A DNA stretch of 46,263 nt from Candidatus Dojkabacteria bacterium (GTDB lineage: Bacteria; Patescibacteriota; Dojkabacteria; B142; WJKM01), in contig WJKM01000011.1 in the NCBI GenBank assembly GCA_014729085.1, forward strand, positions 1-46,263. Direction: 5' to 3'. Below, one piece after another: positions 8,496 to 19,300 of the stretch (within the stretch, counting starts at the first letter, position 1; every line of letters begins with the position of its first letter). The translations under genes were made by a program, and so were the position numbers. The notes below the pieces were generated by a model, which saw only the letters and a list, made by a program, of their open reading frames with translations, did no database searches and was not told the origin of the DNA.

Positions 8496-9629
8496 TTAAT
8501 TGCTTATTGCTTCTTGCAAGTTAAGAAAAACATCTTGAAAAATGAAATATTTCTCTATTTTTTCTTTACTTAAGTTTCCTTCTTTTAAGAACTTTAGCCG
8601 TTTCTTTTCTTGCGAGAGATTTTCCTCTAATGTACTAAAGTCCGCTTTATGCTCCTTACGCTTTATCCTAAAAGGTTCTTTAAATTCATATATATACTTT
8701 TTAAGTATTTTAGCGTTTTGTAACTTATAACCTAAATATCTCATTTCCGGATAACATATATATTCTATGTAATTTAACATATTCCTAGATATCTTATTTT
8801 TATATCTACCGACGGAAGCATTCGAAATAGTCTTTTCTCCTTTAAATGACGAATTGCTCAACCAAACATTGCCTTTCTGATCCAAAATAGATCTACTGAA
8901 AAATTCAGCTGAAAACGGATCAATATTTAAAAATTTAGTGACCTTTTCCAAACTTTGCTGAGGAGATTGCACCATATCTTCAAATTTTAACCAAGCTAAA
9001 TTCGGGTTATGTTTATGATGTATAAGAAAAGCAATACTTTTTCTCCAATTACGAAGATGAAATAAAAGTGGACGATATTTTCCTATATATTCTGATGCTC
9101 TGCCATAATAACTAGAGACTATAATATCCCGAGGATCACGTATCAATAAAATATTTTTAAAATCATTTCTACTCAAAAACCCAACAAACTCTTCGCATAT
9201 GCATTCCTTAGACCCAAAATATAAACGATCTTGATTGTATGCCATATCAATAAGTAACTTTTTAAATATCTCTATAAACTTATCCCTCTTATAATCACTA
9301 ATAATCCTGTTAATATCTCTCCTTTTTGTATACTGTCCTGAAAACTCCTTCATATCATTAAAAATACGCCCTAATTCATCAGCATCAAAATATACAGTTT
9401 CCAAAAATTCACTAAAATCTTTAGGTCTATAAACTTCCTGGAAATAATTAGATAAAGGAAAAGGAGTCTCGCCATAGTTAATTGAGTCCAAAAATTTCTT
9501 CTTTGCTTCTATGAATAAAAATGGAAATGGCTGTGAAAGCACGGACAGTTGAGGGTGATTACAAAGAATCTTATCCAACAATGTAGTTCCCGACCTACTC
9601 ATTCCTGTGATGAAAAAATATTTTTTCAT
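8496..9629 (-). CDS. sulfotransferase
   Basis: A 377-residue PAPS-dependent sulfotransferase. The phosphosulfate loop GMSRSGTTLLDK (residues 9-20) and the 3'-phosphate motif LLIRDPRDIIVSSY (161-174) are textbook, and WLKFEDMVQSP follows. The C-terminal 60 residues are charged and probably helical, without a recognised domain. Its ATG directly abuts the TAA of the upstream sulfotransferase gene (9630), so the two are almost certainly co-translated. The acceptor, presumably a hydroxyl on the surface glycan made by this locus, cannot be read from the sequence. Confidence 0.9.
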   Translation of the reverse strand: MKKYFFITGMSRSGTTLLDKILCNHPQLSVLSQPFPFLFIEAKKKFLDSINYGETPFPLSNYFQEVYRPKDFSEFLETVYFDADELGRIFNDMKEFSGQYTKRRDINRIISDYKRDKFIEIFKKLLIDMAYNQDRLYFGSKECICEEFVGFLSRNDFKNILLIRDPRDIIVSSYYGRASEYIGKYRPLLFHLRNWRKSIAFLIHHKHNPNLAWLKFEDMVQSPQQSLEKVTKFLNIDPFSAEFFSRSILDQKGNVWLSNSSFKGEKTISNASVGRYKNKISRNMLNYIEYICYPEMRYLGYKLQNAKILKKYIYEFKEPFRIKRKEHKADFSTLEENLSQEKKRLKFLKEGNLSKEKIEKYFIFQDVFLNLQEAISN

Positions 9630-10625
9630 TTATTTTAAATTCCTATTTAAGATTCGATCAATAATTTTTAATCTCTTTTCTCTTAGTTCTCTTTCTTCTT
9701 TACTAACCTCATTTTGTTTATCTTTGAGTTTCTTTCCCTCTTTTTTTAATTTTGTTGTTATTCTATCAATATTGTATCTCTGTTCAGGATATTCCAATTC
9801 ATATCCTAAAAATCCCATCTCCTTTTTGCAATTATACTCTATATATTGAATTTCATAATCTTTGAGCTCTTTTCTATATTTATTGAAATTATTTTTTATT
9901 ACTGGTTTAGAAAGATTAGACCATTCTTTCATTTTTTCTGCATTTTTTTGAGTAATATCATCTTTGTAAAATTCAAGCATCTTATCTGAATATTTATGCC
10001 CTAAGAACTTACATGCATCTTTAAGTTCATTTTCAGTATTAGAAACCAAATCTTCGTATTTAATCATAAGAATTCTTTGTTCATCCTTTAAATAGCCATA
10101 CTGTTGAATAGAATTCAGCTGATCACTTTTCCATATCTCAGTTGCTCTTATTACACCAAATGGATTGTTATGTGATTTCTTAAAAGATAACACCACATCT
10201 CTTGGATCTCTAACCACGTATATAAAAGATGCTTCTGGAAAAGCGCAAAGTATGTAACTAATATAATTATAAAGCCGATTTTCCTTGATAAAGAGATTCT
10301 CTTTTGAGTTGGCTTTGGCTTCTTTCTTATAAACATACTTAATTATCGAAGACAACTTTTTTTCTGAGATGTTTTGCAATAATTCCTCCTTGCTGACTTT
10401 TGTTTTCCATGTACCCAACTGAAAATTTAGATAATCATGAATATCAGATATTAGAATATTCCAATTCTTTGACTTTTTAATTGATCCATAATTATTGATA
10501 TTCTGAGCAAATGCTCTAATTACATGTGAGGGGGATGGTCCGCATATTGCTGGATGTGCATTAAATAATTTCGTCGTGAAATTACTTCCTGAACGTTCCG
10601 AACATAGTAAAAAATGATAATTCAT
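9630..10625 (-). CDS. sulfotransferase
   Basis: A 331-residue sulfotransferase with phosphosulfate loop CSERSGSNFTTK (residues 8-19) and 3'-phosphate motif YVVRDPRDVVLSF (about 136-148), followed by MIKYEDLVSN. The last 50 residues are very Lys/Glu-rich and probably form a long charged helix. It is only modestly similar to its neighbour at 8496, which suggests a different acceptor and not a fresh duplication. It is the upstream member of an abutting pair and follows the WbqC-like gene by 16 bp. Confidence 0.9.
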   Translation of the reverse strand: MNYHFLLCSERSGSNFTTKLFNAHPAICGPSPSHVIRAFAQNINNYGSIKKSKNWNILISDIHDYLNFQLGTWKTKVSKEELLQNISEKKLSSIIKYVYKKEAKANSKENLFIKENRLYNYISYILCAFPEASFIYVVRDPRDVVLSFKKSHNNPFGVIRATEIWKSDQLNSIQQYGYLKDEQRILMIKYEDLVSNTENELKDACKFLGHKYSDKMLEFYKDDITQKNAEKMKEWSNLSKPVIKNNFNKYRKELKDYEIQYIEYNCKKEMGFLGYELEYPEQRYNIDRITTKLKKEGKKLKDKQNEVSKEERELREKRLKIIDRILNRNLK

Positions 10626-10641
10626 AATAAATAAAGTTTAA

Positions 10642-11346
10642 TTAAAATGACTTCATATATTTGGTTGACCTAGCTCCGTGGTTAAAAATTAAATCTAAAA
10701 TAGTTACAGAGTGTTCAAAAGGCGGAAATAGTTGTCTATACTCTGGATAGCCGCCATAATTCATCCACCTGAGTTCTATCCCGTGTTCAGAAAACATATC
10801 TTTAGACATGTATTCCTTTGCAGTCGGTCCGTTTAAAAATACTTTCGCACCTGCTTTCTTTAAAAGCTCAATAATACATTCAACATCACCTTCTTGGTGT
10901 TCATAATTATAATCTCTTGAAAAAACTACTTTTGTATTAATTCCTAATATGTCATTTATTTCCTTTATATATTCAAAATTAATCTGGCTTAAATTTTCTT
11001 CATTATCATCCAAATACAATCTTTTTATCTTATCTTCATATTTTTTAAAAAATTCTGCCTTCTGATAATTAAATTCTAAAGCACGCCAATGCTTTTTTCT
11101 CCAATGATTGTTACTAACTACCACCTCGTTAATTGATTGTTTATATCTCCCTTTAACTTTTACTGGAATAGTAAGCCATTGAAGGCCGTTTGGTGTTTTA
11201 ATCCGATTCCTGTTTCTCCAAGTTCGTTTAACATATTGCACAGAATCAAAGAGGATGAACTCATCCACCATATTGATCATATCGAAATAACCTTTCCATG
11301 GGACATAATTAGACTGCATGATAGCTACGACTTTATTTTTATTCAT
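10642..11346 (-). CDS. WbqC-like family protein
   Basis: A 234-residue protein of the WbqC-like family. It begins with the characteristic AIMQSNYVPWKGYFDMI (residues 8-24), followed by FDSVQYVKRTWRNRN and, near the C-terminus, the FPPFEHSVTILDLIFNHG segment. Members recur in O-antigen and capsule loci, often next to aminosugar genes, but their chemistry is not settled; acyl or amino-acid transfer to a sugar has been suggested. Here it stands between sulfotransferases and a multi-TM protein, and the locus also makes an amino sugar (WecE-like enzyme), which fits such a role. Confidence 0.85.
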   Translation of the reverse strand: MNKNKVVAIMQSNYVPWKGYFDMINMVDEFILFDSVQYVKRTWRNRNRIKTPNGLQWLTIPVKVKGRYKQSINEVVVSNNHWRKKHWRALEFNYQKAEFFKKYEDKIKRLYLDDNEENLSQINFEYIKEINDILGINTKVVFSRDYNYEHQEGDVECIIELLKKAGAKVFLNGPTAKEYMSKDMFSEHGIELRWMNYGGYPEYRQLFPPFEHSVTILDLIFNHGARSTKYMKSF

Positions 11347-11365
11347 AAGTCTATTTATAAATTAT

Positions 11366-12820
11366 TTAATCAGAATTGTAATCATGAAACATATTTAATT
11401 TATATTTTTCTAGAATTGTAAATGCTTCAACTAATTCCTCTGGTTCGACCCCAGATTGATACTTTATCTTTTCAGGTTCAATTCTCTGATAATTCAATGC
11501 TACTTTTCTATTCTTTTCATAGTAAGCTCTTTTATCTTTATATGTTCTCCATTCATATATATAAGTAATGAATTGAAAAGACATGATTAAAATCAGTACT
11601 GAAGCAATCAACCTTTTTTCAATACCAAATCTATTATGATCAGAAATTTTTTCACTGAAAAATTTTATTAATAAAATCCATACAATTGCAATTACTCCAT
11701 ACTGCAGATGGGTTATATACCTTGGAGATTTACCTACTGATTCACCAAATTCAGCAAAACGTACAACTAGAATACCAATTATAGTTATCCATGAAGAAAT
11801 TTGAATGAATATTGGTATATAACTCTTTTTATAAAACTTATGTTTAAAAAAAGTGTATAAACTATATAAATGAAGCAAAAAAACACCCAAACCCATAAAT
11901 ATTTCAAACCATAATAACCTAAATTCTCCATGTCTCGAATGAAGAACCGAAGATGATAGTGTTAGGGCAATAAATTCCAAAACCTTTACAAAATTTCCCG
12001 TCAAATATTCTATTCTTCCAAAAACACCTTGTCCACCTACGCTATCAGTACCTCTAGAATAAAACACAAGACAGATAATTCCTGTAAATATTATCGCGAC
12101 CATACTTATAATGAAATTCTTATCTACTCTCTTTTGAAATATTGCATTAATAATAAAGACTATAATCGTTGTACCAATTAAACTTAAAATGCTGCCAGAC
12201 CCCAAAATAGAAGTCAATAAAATAATACTGAGAACTAAAATAAGTAAAGTATAAAAGCCTTTCACTCTTTGCTTAAGAAAATAATTTAATATTCCCCAAT
12301 AAATCATATACAAGAAGTTTTTAAACATAGTGAACCCTCCCATAGAAAGATGAATCAAAGCCCACTGGCTTAAACTGAAAAGTATCATAATCAACAAACC
12401 ATATCCAACTTGAGCCTTTAAACTTTTAATTTCTTTTGGTAAGGATTGTCGATAATAATAATACAACAATATGCCGGTACACACGAGCATGAAAAGACCA
12501 ATATACCTTTCCACAAAAGTATTTAGATGAAAATATTTTGCATTTAATAAGAACATCATTCTTTTAATAGGAGTCCTATGACTACCATTTATAGGCTCCC
12601 ATAGGCTACTATAATTAAAATCATTTTCCAAAAAATCTTCAACATCACTATTAACCCACCTTATTTGATCCATGTAAACAATATCTACACATGCTTTCCT
12701 TATGTACAAAAAATAATTAATACTAAAAAATATTAAAAGGATTATGAGAGGGCAATATTGCTTAAAAAAATCAAATATTTTGATTAAAATTACTTTTATC
12801 CCTTTTTGAAATCTGCACAT
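11366..12820 (-). CDS. multi-pass membrane protein, possible GT-C glycosyltransferase
   Basis: A 484-residue integral membrane protein with about 10-11 predicted helices. After the first helix there is an extracytoplasmic loop with MDQIRW and a conserved-looking EPINGSHRTPIKRM. GT-C enzymes such as ArnT or PMT carry an acidic pair in this loop, so a polyprenyl-phosphate-dependent glycosyltransferase is a reasonable guess, and the GtrB-like enzyme at 6585 would supply its donor. A lipid-linked glycan ligase or flippase-like protein is also possible. I do not recognise a named family. The C-terminal 60 residues are soluble. The gene is divergent from the methyltransferase/ABC operon. Confidence 0.7.
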   Translation of the reverse strand: MCRFQKGIKVILIKIFDFFKQYCPLIILLIFFSINYFLYIRKACVDIVYMDQIRWVNSDVEDFLENDFNYSSLWEPINGSHRTPIKRMMFLLNAKYFHLNTFVERYIGLFMLVCTGILLYYYYRQSLPKEIKSLKAQVGYGLLIMILFSLSQWALIHLSMGGFTMFKNFLYMIYWGILNYFLKQRVKGFYTLLILVLSIILLTSILGSGSILSLIGTTIIVFIINAIFQKRVDKNFIISMVAIIFTGIICLVFYSRGTDSVGGQGVFGRIEYLTGNFVKVLEFIALTLSSSVLHSRHGEFRLLWFEIFMGLGVFLLHLYSLYTFFKHKFYKKSYIPIFIQISSWITIIGILVVRFAEFGESVGKSPRYITHLQYGVIAIVWILLIKFFSEKISDHNRFGIEKRLIASVLILIMSFQFITYIYEWRTYKDKRAYYEKNRKVALNYQRIEPEKIKYQSGVEPEELVEAFTILEKYKLNMFHDYNSD

Positions 12821-12882
12821 AGAAGATGTTTATTTTGAATAATTAAGCGCGAGAAATAATTTTGTTATTAGATTGATTTTAC

Positions 12883-12888
12883 TATAAT
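12883..12888 (+). promoter_or_regulatory. candidate -10 (TATAAT) for the methyltransferase/ABC exporter operon
   Basis: TATAAT lies in the 120-bp divergent gap, 52 nt before the TTG start at 12941. TTTTGT at 12860-12865 gives a weak -35 at 17-bp spacing. No other strong match is present in this gap on the plus strand. Confidence 0.35.
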
Positions 12889-12940
12889 TTAGTATTGACT
12901 ATTTATAAGTTCACAATATTCTGAATATAACAATATAATA

Positions 12941-13786
12941 TTGCAAAACAAACAAAAATCAAAACTAAAACCAGGAGCAAAACACTACAAGGCCTTTGTA
13001 GGTCCCCCAGCTCAATACGATATAATCGGAGCTTCGCAATTCAGATTACTGTGTACTCTTGGTCTAAGAGAACATCATAAACTACTTGATCTTGGATGTG
13101 GATCGCTCCGTGCTGGACGCCTATTCATAAGTTATTTAGATAAAAACTGCTACTATGGTATAGAACCGAATAAATGGCTTATTAAAGAGGCTATGAATAA
13201 TCAAATTGGAGATGATATTATCCGTATAAAAAAACCTAGTTTTTCTTTCAATAAAAATTTTAATACTGAAGTATTTAAAATTAAATTTGACTTTATTATT
13301 GCTCAATCTATTTTTTCTCATACCGGACCTGATTTGTTAAAAAAAGGATTATCAAATCTATATAATTCCATCACCAATGAAGGAATTGTCGCATTAACTT
13401 TTGTTGAAACTAAAGACAAGAATTTGGAAAAACATGATAACGGTTGGATTTATCCAGATATTTATCAATACTATACAGATACAATAATAAAATTTCTTGA
13501 TAATAGTAAATTTAAATATACAAAAATCCCCTGGTATCATCCAAGACAAAGCTGGTGGTTGTTAAGTAAAACAAAAGGTAGATTGCCTAACGATCAGGAA
13601 ACCAAATTGCTGTCGGGAGCTATATTGACAGAAGAATTCAAAAAAAGTTATCTGGATATATTGGACTTCAACACAAAACTCTTGAAAGTAAATAGAGAAA
13701 ACGAACAACTGAAAAATTCTTTATCTTGGAAAATTACTTCTCCCTTGAGATATATAGGTAAGTTATTAAAAACATTTCGTAGATAG
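12941..13786 (+). CDS. class I SAM-dependent methyltransferase with C-terminal SWKITSPLR tail
   Basis: A 281-residue methyltransferase. The SAM loop is LLDLGCGSLRAGR (residues 48-60), with YGIEPN as the acidic ribose-binding segment and FDFIIAQSIFSH as motif II. The N-terminal stretch KHYKAFVGPPAQYDIIGASQF is characteristic of glycan-locus methyltransferases and begins right after the TTG at 12941. The next in-frame ATG would remove the SAM site, so TTG is the real start. The C-terminus has a short coiled-coil-like segment and then SWKITSPLR (262-270), which also occurs in the 1044-residue protein at 16301. It leads an operon with the ABC exporter genes and probably methylates the exported polymer, perhaps as a cap. 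Confidence 0.87.
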   Translation: MQNKQKSKLKPGAKHYKAFVGPPAQYDIIGASQFRLLCTLGLREHHKLLDLGCGSLRAGRLFISYLDKNCYYGIEPNKWLIKEAMNNQIGDDIIRIKKPSFSFNKNFNTEVFKIKFDFIIAQSIFSHTGPDLLKKGLSNLYNSITNEGIVALTFVETKDKNLEKHDNGWIYPDIYQYYTDTIIKFLDNSKFKYTKIPWYHPRQSWWLLSKTKGRLPNDQETKLLSGAILTEEFKKSYLDILDFNTKLLKVNRENEQLKNSLSWKITSPLRYIGKLLKTFRR

Positions 13787-13849
13787 ATACTTGAAAACAC
13801 GGCTAATTCATTTTAGAATCAATAGTTTATCAATAAAACCAGTAACTTA

Positions 13850-14629
13850 ATGGCAAGAAGTGCACACTACTCAAAAAAGGATCTCCTAATTGAATTAATT
13901 AGGACTAATTTCAAAATTAAAAATAATGGTTCAATCTTAGGTTTTATATGGGTTTTTCTTCAACCCTTTTTCCATTTTGTAATACTCTATTTTGTTTTTA
14001 AATTTTTTAGAGGATCAAATCCAGATGAAAACCTCGCACCTAAAATAATGTATGCTCTGATCACTTTCAATTTTTTCCGCGATGGAGTAATTGGGGGGTC
14101 AAGTGCCCTTCTAAAATACTCAAGCATAATTACCAAAGTATATTTCAAAAGAATAAATATAATCCATGCAAACCTACTAATTAATATAATTGACTTTCTG
14201 CTTAATATAATTCTTATTACAACGATATTTTCCGTCTTTGGCAAAATTAATTTAAATTTAATAAGCTCTTTTTATTACCTATATATTATTATCTTAGCTG
14301 TTGGGTTCGTGTATTCCCTTTCCCTTGTTCTGTCGATTATATTAATAATTGTAAGAGACTTAAGGAACATGTTGAAACTCATTTTCCAAAGTTTATTTTG
14401 GCTTTCAGGGATATTTTATGATTTAGACAGTGTTAGATACAGTTTTAGGGTATTAATATATCTTAACCCAATTTCTTATGTAATAGATTCTGTCAAAAAG
14501 ATCGTAATTAGCGGAGAAGTGGCTAACTTAAATTTAATTCTGATTCTTTCTTTAATAGTCGCTTTATCTATTCCGATCGCTCAATATTTTTTCAAAAGAA
14601 ATATAGATAAAGTTATTGAATATTTATAA
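13850..14629 (+). CDS. polysaccharide ABC transporter permease (Wzm-like)
   Basis: A 259-residue ABC-2-type permease with six hydrophobic segments after an N-terminal amphipathic stretch. The QNG-like region LGFIWVFLQPFFHFVILYF and the C-terminal FWLSGIFYDLDSV...LNPISYVIDSVKK segment are typical of O-antigen/teichoic-acid exporters (Wzm/TagG). It would form the membrane channel that moves the lipid-linked glycan across the inner membrane. The ATPase follows 12 bp later. The initial ATG has no Shine-Dalgarno. Confidence 0.9.
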   Translation: MARSAHYSKKDLLIELIRTNFKIKNNGSILGFIWVFLQPFFHFVILYFVFKFFRGSNPDENLAPKIMYALITFNFFRDGVIGGSSALLKYSSIITKVYFKRINIIHANLLINIIDFLLNIILITTIFSVFGKINLNLISSFYYLYIIILAVGFVYSLSLVLSIILIIVRDLRNMLKLIFQSLFWLSGIFYDLDSVRYSFRVLIYLNPISYVIDSVKKIVISGEVANLNLILILSLIVALSIPIAQYFFKRNIDKVIEYL

Positions 14630-14641
14630 ATTAAATTAGAA

Positions 14642-15388
14642 GTGACACAAACAGCTATAAAAATAAAATCACTTTCAAAAAGTTTCTATACTTCACAGAA
14701 TACTTTACGTTTTCTGATGGATAGATTTTTACCTTCACGTTTTCAGAACAAAAAAGATAAAGTACAGGTTTTTGAAGATATTAACTTTGAAATCAAAAAA
14801 GGAAGTTTTGTTGGCCTAATTGGACCAAATGGATCAGGTAAAACTACATTATTGAGATTAATTGCCGGAGTTTATCCACCATCAAACGGTAAAATACAAG
14901 TAAATGGGAAGATTGTTCCCTTTCTTGAACTAGGAGTAGGTTTTAAACCAGATTTAAATGCAATTGATAATATTTTTTTAAATGGTGTTATTTTAGGCAT
15001 GTCGCGGTCTTTCTTAAAAACTAAGATAGAAGAAATTTTGGAATTCGGAGGTGTGAAAGACTTTGCCCATCAACAAATAAAACATTTCTCAAGCGGTATG
15101 CGCATTAGACTTGCCTTTTCCATTGCTGTTCAATCAAAAGCAGATATTTATCTGCTTGATGAAATTATGGCGGTTGGTGATGCCAAGTTTAAAGAAAAAA
15201 GTCTGAATAAAATGAAGTCTCTGCTTTCACAAAATTGTACGGTTGTTATGACTTCGCACAGCGAAAACCAAATAATTGAAAACTGTGAAAAGGTTATATA
15301 CCTCAATGAAGGTAAAATCCAATTTTTCGGTGATGTAGAGAAAGGGATAGACCTATACAGAAAAGATCTCGAAAAAAATGGCGTGTGA
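14642..15388 (+). CDS. polysaccharide ABC transporter ATP-binding protein (Wzt/TagH-like)
   Basis: A 248-residue ATPase with Walker [10 protein letters not shown] (61-69), signature [10 protein letters not shown] (149-158), Walker [14 protein letters not shown] (168-180) and a switch His in TSHS. The [10 protein letters not shown] segment after Walker A is the hallmark of the O-antigen/teichoic-acid exporter group. It ends right after the nucleotide-binding domain, so it lacks the C-terminal carbohydrate-binding domain that lets some Wzt proteins recognise a capped chain end. Export here is therefore probably not dependent on that cap reader. It starts with GTG and overlaps the next gene by 4 bp (GTGA). 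Confidence 0.93.
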   Translation: MTQTAIKIKSLSKSFYTSQNTLRFLMDRFLPSRFQNKKDKVQVFEDINFEIKKGSFVGLIGPNGSGKTTLLRLIAGVYPPSNGKIQVNGKIVPFLELGVGFKPDLNAIDNIFLNGVILGMSRSFLKTKIEEILEFGGVKDFAHQQIKHFSSGMRIRLAFSIAVQSKADIYLLDEIMAVGDAKFKEKSLNKMKSLLSQNCTVVMTSHSENQIIENCEKVIYLNEGKIQFFGDVEKGIDLYRKDLEKNGV

Positions 15389-16299
15389 TTTTAATCGACA
15401 AACTTTATGATCAAATGAAGAAATATACTCTTTACGGAAACTGCCAGACACTTGCCCTTAAACCATTTTTAGATTCAAGTAAAGAATTTACTAAAAATTT
15501 TGAATATATCCCGATTGAAAGAGTGCACAAAATGCATAAGGAAGACTTGGACAAGTTCTATGAAATCCTTCCTAAAATAGAACTTCTGATTCATATCCCA
15601 GTTTCTCAAAACTATAAAGGCAACTCTCAATTCTCAACTCAAAATATACTGAACAACGTTCCCAAAAAATGTATAAGTATTCTCTTTCCTGTCTGTTTTT
15701 TCAGGGGGTATAACCCAGAACTTTTCTATTTAAAAGATTTGAATAATAATAAACTAACATCAGATATTGATTATCACGATATCAACATTTTAAAGGCATT
15801 TATTAAACAAAACAGTAAATTGAGAGTTCTTCAAAATAATCAATTCTCTGAAAAGCAAATGGAAGAAATTTCTAACGAATCTATTAAGGAATTGGCGTCT
15901 CGAGAAAATAACTTATTTGGTACTGGGATTAAAACTGATATCTCAATAAGTCAATTTATTAAATCAAGGTTCAAAGATCAAAGATTATTTTATACAATCA
16001 ACCATCCTAGTAAATATTTATTAACTTATATTACAAAGCAAGTATTTAAAATACTAAACATTAATACAACTATTTTCTCCAAACGCATAGATCCCTTAGC
16101 TTCTACGTCCTATCCAATATACAAAAACGTGTTTCAATCATTAAATCTCAAGTTTGAAAATAATAGTATTTATAAAATCAAGAATAAAATCTATACCAAG
16201 AAACGAATCATAAAGAAATACTTCAACTATTACAAGGATTTACCTACTGAATTGCTTGAGATGAATGTTAAACGATATGAGGATAAGTATAAAAATTGA
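15385..16299 (+). CDS. WcbI-like polysaccharide biosynthesis protein (putative acyltransferase)
   Basis: A 304-residue protein whose [11 protein letters not shown] start is diagnostic of the WcbI family. In Burkholderia pseudomallei WcbI is a CoA-binding capsule enzyme thought to acetylate a heptose polymer. Later segments ([38 protein letters not shown]) fit the fold. The GTG at 15385 overlaps the ABC ATPase stop by 4 bp, which argues for coupling. The ATG at 15415, just before [10 protein letters not shown], gives the more typical N-terminus and is a real alternative. As the last gene of the export operon it probably adds an acyl group to the polymer before export. Confidence 0.75.
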   Translation: MILIDKLYDQMKKYTLYGNCQTLALKPFLDSSKEFTKNFEYIPIERVHKMHKEDLDKFYEILPKIELLIHIPVSQNYKGNSQFSTQNILNNVPKKCISILFPVCFFRGYNPELFYLKDLNNNKLTSDIDYHDINILKAFIKQNSKLRVLQNNQFSEKQMEEISNESIKELASRENNLFGTGIKTDISISQFIKSRFKDQRLFYTINHPSKYLLTYITKQVFKILNINTTIFSKRIDPLASTSYPIYKNVFQSLNLKFENNSIYKIKNKIYTKKRIIKKYFNYYKDLPTELLEMNVKRYEDKYKN

Positions 16300-16300
16300 A

Positions 16301-19300
16301 TTATTCCAAACCTATAAAATCCTTCATAACCACTCTCTTGGCATTTTCTTCCATAAAATATTTTTTAATATATTCACTACCCTTTTTACTGAAATCATTC
16401 CATACACTCTTACTTTGATATATTTCTGTAACTTTTTTTACAAACTTAGCCGTATCGTCGACTATCGGTACAAACTTCTGTATTTCCCGTAATCCTTCCG
16501 CGCCTATTGAGGTTGTAACCACAGGAACCTGATAATACATTGCTTCTAGAAGCTTTCCTTTGACACCTGCACCATATCTAAGCGGTATAACAACTACTTT
16601 TATCTTCCTGTAATACTCAATCAACTCTTCATCTGAAATATATCCAGTAACATTTATGCTTTCTGACTGCAAATTCTCAATATCAGACGGTGGCGAACCC
16701 CCTATAATATGAAACTTTACATCAGGTATTTTTTCTAAAATTGAAGGAAAGATCTCCTCTACAAACCACAAGACAGCATCTTTGTTTGGAGGATGTTTAA
16801 AACCTCCTACATACATAAGGTCATTGCAATCTTCGTATTTTGATTTCCGTGTAAACTCATCTTCATAAAATATAACCGGAATCTGTCTTACCTTTTTGTC
16901 TGGAAACTTCGATTTAATAATATCAACCTCCACAGATGATGGATAATAGATAACATCACTTTTCCTAAATATTTCATACTCAAGTTTTTTACTCTTCTCA
17001 GACTGTTTTAAACTAGTTTTGTCTCCATTCAGTTCATATTCCCTTTTTTCCCTTAAATAATGCAGATCTATTCCGTAATACAAAATTTTCGCGGTTGTAT
17101 ACTTCCGTATTAACTCAATATACTTTTGAGAAACATAGGGTCGATTCAACAAGACATAATCTATATATTCTCTATTTGCTTTTATCCACCTCGAAAAATT
17201 TTTTCTGTAATAATTACCTCCCAAAACCTCCACGCCAAGTTGTTCTAATTCGGTTGTATACGGTTCATAGAGTAGAAAATTATCTCCAACAAATTTCACA
17301 TTCATTCCCATTTTTCTAAATAGTTTAATGTACATGAATATACTTTTAGAACCAGTATCTTTATCAAAATGAGGAACATAATGATCTATAATTACAATCG
17401 TAGGCTTTCCCATTGTTCTGTCTCTGGCCTGAAAAATATTCTCCCCTGTTTTAAAATTTTCTTTTGTTAATACCTCCCTCCATTTATTTCTGAATTTTTG
17501 CTTATTTACAACCTGATATTTCTTAATTCCCTGATTAATCTTTGTTCCATGAGATATTCCCTCGAAATGCACAATTCTCGAGAGTGGCTGAAAAACCGTA
17601 CGTAATCCTTCGCTACGAACACTAAAAGCAAGATCGACATCTTCGTAGTACGCTGGGGCATATCTCTCATCAAACCCTTCAAGCTTATCCCAAATCAGTT
17701 TAGGAATGCATATTGCAGCCCCGGAACAATAATCTACATCTTTTACATAATTATATTCAGGCTTGGAAGGCTCATCCCCTCTTCCATAATTCCAACCGGA
17801 TCCATCCTGCCAGATAATCCCGCCTGCCTCTTGCAACTGTCCATTAGGATATATAAGTTTCGATCCAACAAGCCCAATGTTCTGATGTTTCTGGAATAAA
17901 TCTAAAACTGAAGAAAGCCAATCTTTTTGCACATAAGTATCATTATTCAGTAAAAAAACATAATCACCCTCTGCCATTTCAACTGCCTTATTACAATTTC
18001 CAGAAAAGCCAAGTGCTTTCTCATTCCTCGAAACTTTGATGTTTTTAACATAAGCTGTTATATCTTTTGTTTTATCGGTTGAAGCATCATCTGCAATGAT
18101 GATTTCGTATGTAATACCTTCTGTATTTTCTAAAATTGAATATAGACAAGCAAAAGTATATTCCCATTTATTTCTGACCGGAATGATAATAGAGACTTCA
18201 ACATTCTCGTTTTTGGGAAAAATCAATTCGCCTTGCTCTATTTCACTAAACTTCTTAAAAAATATAGGCAATTGAGAGTTTCTGGTTGTATCCTCTGTAT
18301 TAGTTATAAATCTATGTCCTTTTAAATACCAAATGCATCTTTTAATAAATTGTACTACCCCCTCTCTTTTTAGAAGTATAAGGCCTGAGAAAAAATCCTG
18401 TTTTGCTTGGCCAAATACTTTCAACAAATCAACAATCTGTCTAAGAGGAGAAGTTATTTTCCAGGATATTGAACTTTTAACTTCTTTCACTTCTCTTTTA
18501 TAAATTTCTGATTCCTGTTCTTTATTTTTCAATTGCTTATGTAATTCTTTTTTCTCAAAATTGAGTGTATTAATCTGATCTTCTAAAAATTCTTGAGTTC
18601 TGTTAAAAGACGTATCTATCCATCCTGCATTTTTTTTCAGTAATGAAGTATATTCCTTTAGCATAGCTTGCTTGTCAAGAGAGGAACTAGAAAAAATTTG
18701 CTCTTTTAATTTCTCAGCCATTCTATTTATTTTATTATCTATAGGCAGTTTCAAATTCTTCTTGAGCTGATGTCTTAAATCTGGATTTAAAAATTCATTT
18801 ATTTTATCTTTATTCTTACTTAATCCCGATGGAAATTTTATTTGTAATTCGTCAGTAACCTTTTGTAAAACTTGATAAGGATTTTGTAGGAATTTATCAA
18901 ATGTGATGAACCCCCTGTCAAATTTTTGTGTATATAATAAACCAAACAGATTGTATTTCAACCAAAGCAATGTAGATTTATTAATCGAAAACCCTTCTCT
19001 ATTATTAAGGGAACTAGCTACCTCCCGGAAATCTCGTAATACATAAATATACTTAATTTCTAAATCTAATTTCTGAAAAACTGATTCCCAAATTGGGAGT
19101 AGAATACACAGACGAGGATCTTTAATACACCACAGTCTCGTATTACGAAAATTTTGTTTAAGAAAAGTTTCAATATTATTTTTATATTTTTGCAGTTCTT
19201 TTTTCTCCCACCAGTTTTTCGGAAACAATTGAACATCACTATACCTACTTTTCAATTCTTTCAATATTTGTTCATTGATCTTATGAACGTCTACATTCTC

